Source: Prosapia bicincta (taxonomy: Eukaryota; Arthropoda; Insecta; Hemiptera; Cercopidae). Taken from it: a stretch of 64,000 nucleotides of DNA. The translations under genes and the position numbers were made by a program. This document shows positions 62,061-64,000 of the stretch, one piece after another (the first letter of the stretch is position 1; the number at the start of each line of letters is the position of its first letter). The stretch is taken from assembly GCA_036971475.1 (NCBI GenBank), contig JBAIZL010000002.1, forward strand, positions 17,290,067 through 17,354,066, written 5' to 3'. The notes below the pieces were generated by a model. It was not told where the DNA came from. It was given only the letters and a program-made list of their open reading frames with translations, and searched no databases.

Positions 62061-64000
62061 CAGAACTACCAACACATCATCATTAACTAACCCTCCATCA
62101 CACAAAAGATGTATTAAAATCGTGCACAAACCTATTTTTAGCCGTAAAACTACTTACAAGGACCAAACCATCACCTACAGAAACTATTTCACGCACGAAA
62201 TAAAATATTGCACTTAAAATCTATACACATCTCATTCCCACTGACCTACAAATATAGGATTCTGCCCCTAAAATAAGAAGGTGTAGCCAACCTTGTAAAG
62301 TAATATTTTTTGCATTATGGTACTTATAATTGTACATATAATTACGCCAGTAATTAAAAATAGACGGATGTTTATCTTCAGTTAGTATTACACAACTACC
62401 TTCAAAATTGAAAACATAAACAGCTAGTATTGAAAACATAATACTTCATGTTGTTGTAATAATTTGATAAAAGAATAGAAATACTTTATATTGTTCAAAA
62501 ATGTTGACAAACGATGTTATTACAGCACAATAGCAGCTGAAGAGAAGTTACAAATATACAAACTTATAACTTCAAATAGTATTACACAACTACCATTGAG
62601 ATTGGAATACCTCTATTACAATAAAGTAAAACACTTTTAACCATGGTATAAAATAAATGATTTATAAAAAAAATCATAGGAATAATACTTTATATTGTTA
62701 AAGAAAGTAGAATTACAAAAAAAATTACACAGGGTGACACAGAAAGCCATTATGGAATATGATAAAAATTTTGGAAAATAGCAGTTCCTTCCCCCTCTAT
62801 GAAACACCTAAAACGTTACAAATTCAACACAAAATGCCTCAAAATGTAATTAATCTTGCTGATGATTCCCAAAAAATTATAAATTGAAAAAAATCAACTT
62901 TACACACATGAACACGTTCTGTGCGAAATAAGTTCTATCGTTTGTGACGAAAATAGAAAGTTTGTAAATGATCAAAGCAATATTTTCTTACAGACTGTGT
63001 GTGGAATAAGGTCTGTAAGTGTTTATTTTGTCCTTTTGAGTAATTTTGCGACTCATTATTGCCAAAAAAATGAGACGTGTGTTCAAGTTTTATAATTCTA
63101 TAAGGTTTGTGTATCGGGTAAAAACGTGGTGCATGGTCGGTGCTAATAGTGCTTTGTTGGAATAAATTCTTTTTGCAAAATTTGAGAGTCAACATCAAAT
63201 TTAATTACATTTTGAAGCACTTTGCGAGTTATTGCGTCAAATTAGGCCAATACTTGAAATTAGTAATATTTCAATTGTGCTTGGGGGGGGGGGAGGATTT
63301 CTATATTCCAAGATTTTTAATTTTTGGTGTCTTAGCAAGAGTTTTCAAAGTTTTGTTTGTATTCATGATAACTTTCTGCGTCATCCGGTATAATTTTGTT
63401 CACTTAAATCGAAGAGAGATTTAAATAAAAATTTTGCGTAGTCATTTCTGAATTGGCCGGTAAAATTTATTTTGCCAAAATTACGTGACCAAAGGAAGCA
63501 AATAGCAATTACCTTTCCTCCACAACATACTTGAAACTACTAATTCAACGTATTGGCATTATGTTTTTGAGATAGTAATTCACTAAATGCCTCGAAAAGT
63601 ATTTAAACTTGCTCTTGACGCCTAAAAAATTACAGATTTTGTAAAAAGGTCAAGTTTCATCAGGGGAATTTAAACACCATATTTTGAACCTAAATCATAT
63701 TTGTTTATTTGGGAAAAATTGCTTCAAACTATTCCTGCTATAAAATTTAATCATATTGTCATCATAGTTCAAACTCCTTGTGGTGGAACAAAATTTTTAA
63801 AGCAATTTTTTAAAAATATCTAAATTTTAAAAAATAGTTTAGAGATCTTAATTTGTACACTTTATCATGTTATTATATCCACAATGGACATATGAAGTTA
63901 CATTGAACATTCTCTCACATCTCATACCATTAGAAACAAAATCGTCTCCACTTCAATAATGCCTTTTGGATGGGAATGGATTATATCTGGATAAAATGAA
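62061..64000. other. About 1.9 kb without a recognised gene
   Basis: AT-rich. An 11-nt G run is at about 63283-63293. The stretch 63290-63400 (TTTTTAATTTTTGGTGTCTT, GTATTCATGATAACTTTCTG) weakly resembles 58170-58260 (TTTTAATTTTTAGGGCATTA, GTATTCTTGATGACAGCATC), so both may derive from one repeat. Short open frames here lack motifs. Confidence 0.5.

Overview
The window is AT-rich, gene-poor eukaryotic DNA, most likely from an insect or other arthropod. The reasons are one conserved animal gene split by large introns, insect-type repeats (Penelope-like elements, tRNA-derived SINE-like repeats, and remnants or termini resembling pogo, piggyBac, hAT and MULE elements), and no bacterial gene organisation. 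The species cannot be named from sequence alone.

Only one intact host gene is seen: the epsilon subunit of coatomer (COPE) on the minus strand. Six coding exons run from an ATG at 58576 down to a stop at 37501-37503. All introns are GT-AG, the frame joins perfectly, and the product is 303 residues. The gene covers 21 kb because its introns are filled with repeats. Everything else is transposable-element material or sequence in which nothing recognisable is seen.

Layout: 0.4-7.6 kb holds decayed Penelope-like elements (RT plus GIY-YIG endonuclease) of several families and a non-LTR RNase H remnant. 8.5-13.1 kb holds short foldback elements, a SINE-like repeat and another Penelope tail. 13-17 kb holds dispersed repeats. 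17.7-23.6 kb is an LTR retrotransposon on the minus strand with 1.41-kb LTRs, a coiled-coil Gag-like ORF and a rearranged protease, but no polymerase. 28.8-32.0 kb is a hAT-like element interrupted by a head-to-head Penelope pair. 37.4-58.6 kb is COPE with repeat-filled introns. 59.5-62.1 kb is a cluster of nested inverted repeats.

The main discovery candidate is a class of insertions that runs through the window. Seven separate insertions (3.6, 9.0, 12.2, 29.1, 35.0, 41.3 and 52.3 kb) are each built as an inverted, head-to-head structure. Each is flanked by a 10-15 bp target-site duplication that I could read directly. Some encode Penelope RT/GIY-YIG, others are coding-free foldbacks. Across six sequence families these insertions and their relatives carry the same small motif: a CTGANGA-like box, a short hairpin, GAA and a short self-complementary word, closed by flanking complementary bases. 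This is the topology of the type I hammerhead ribozymes known from Penelope-like elements. Sequence-unrelated families therefore appear to share one RNA architecture and one insertion mode.
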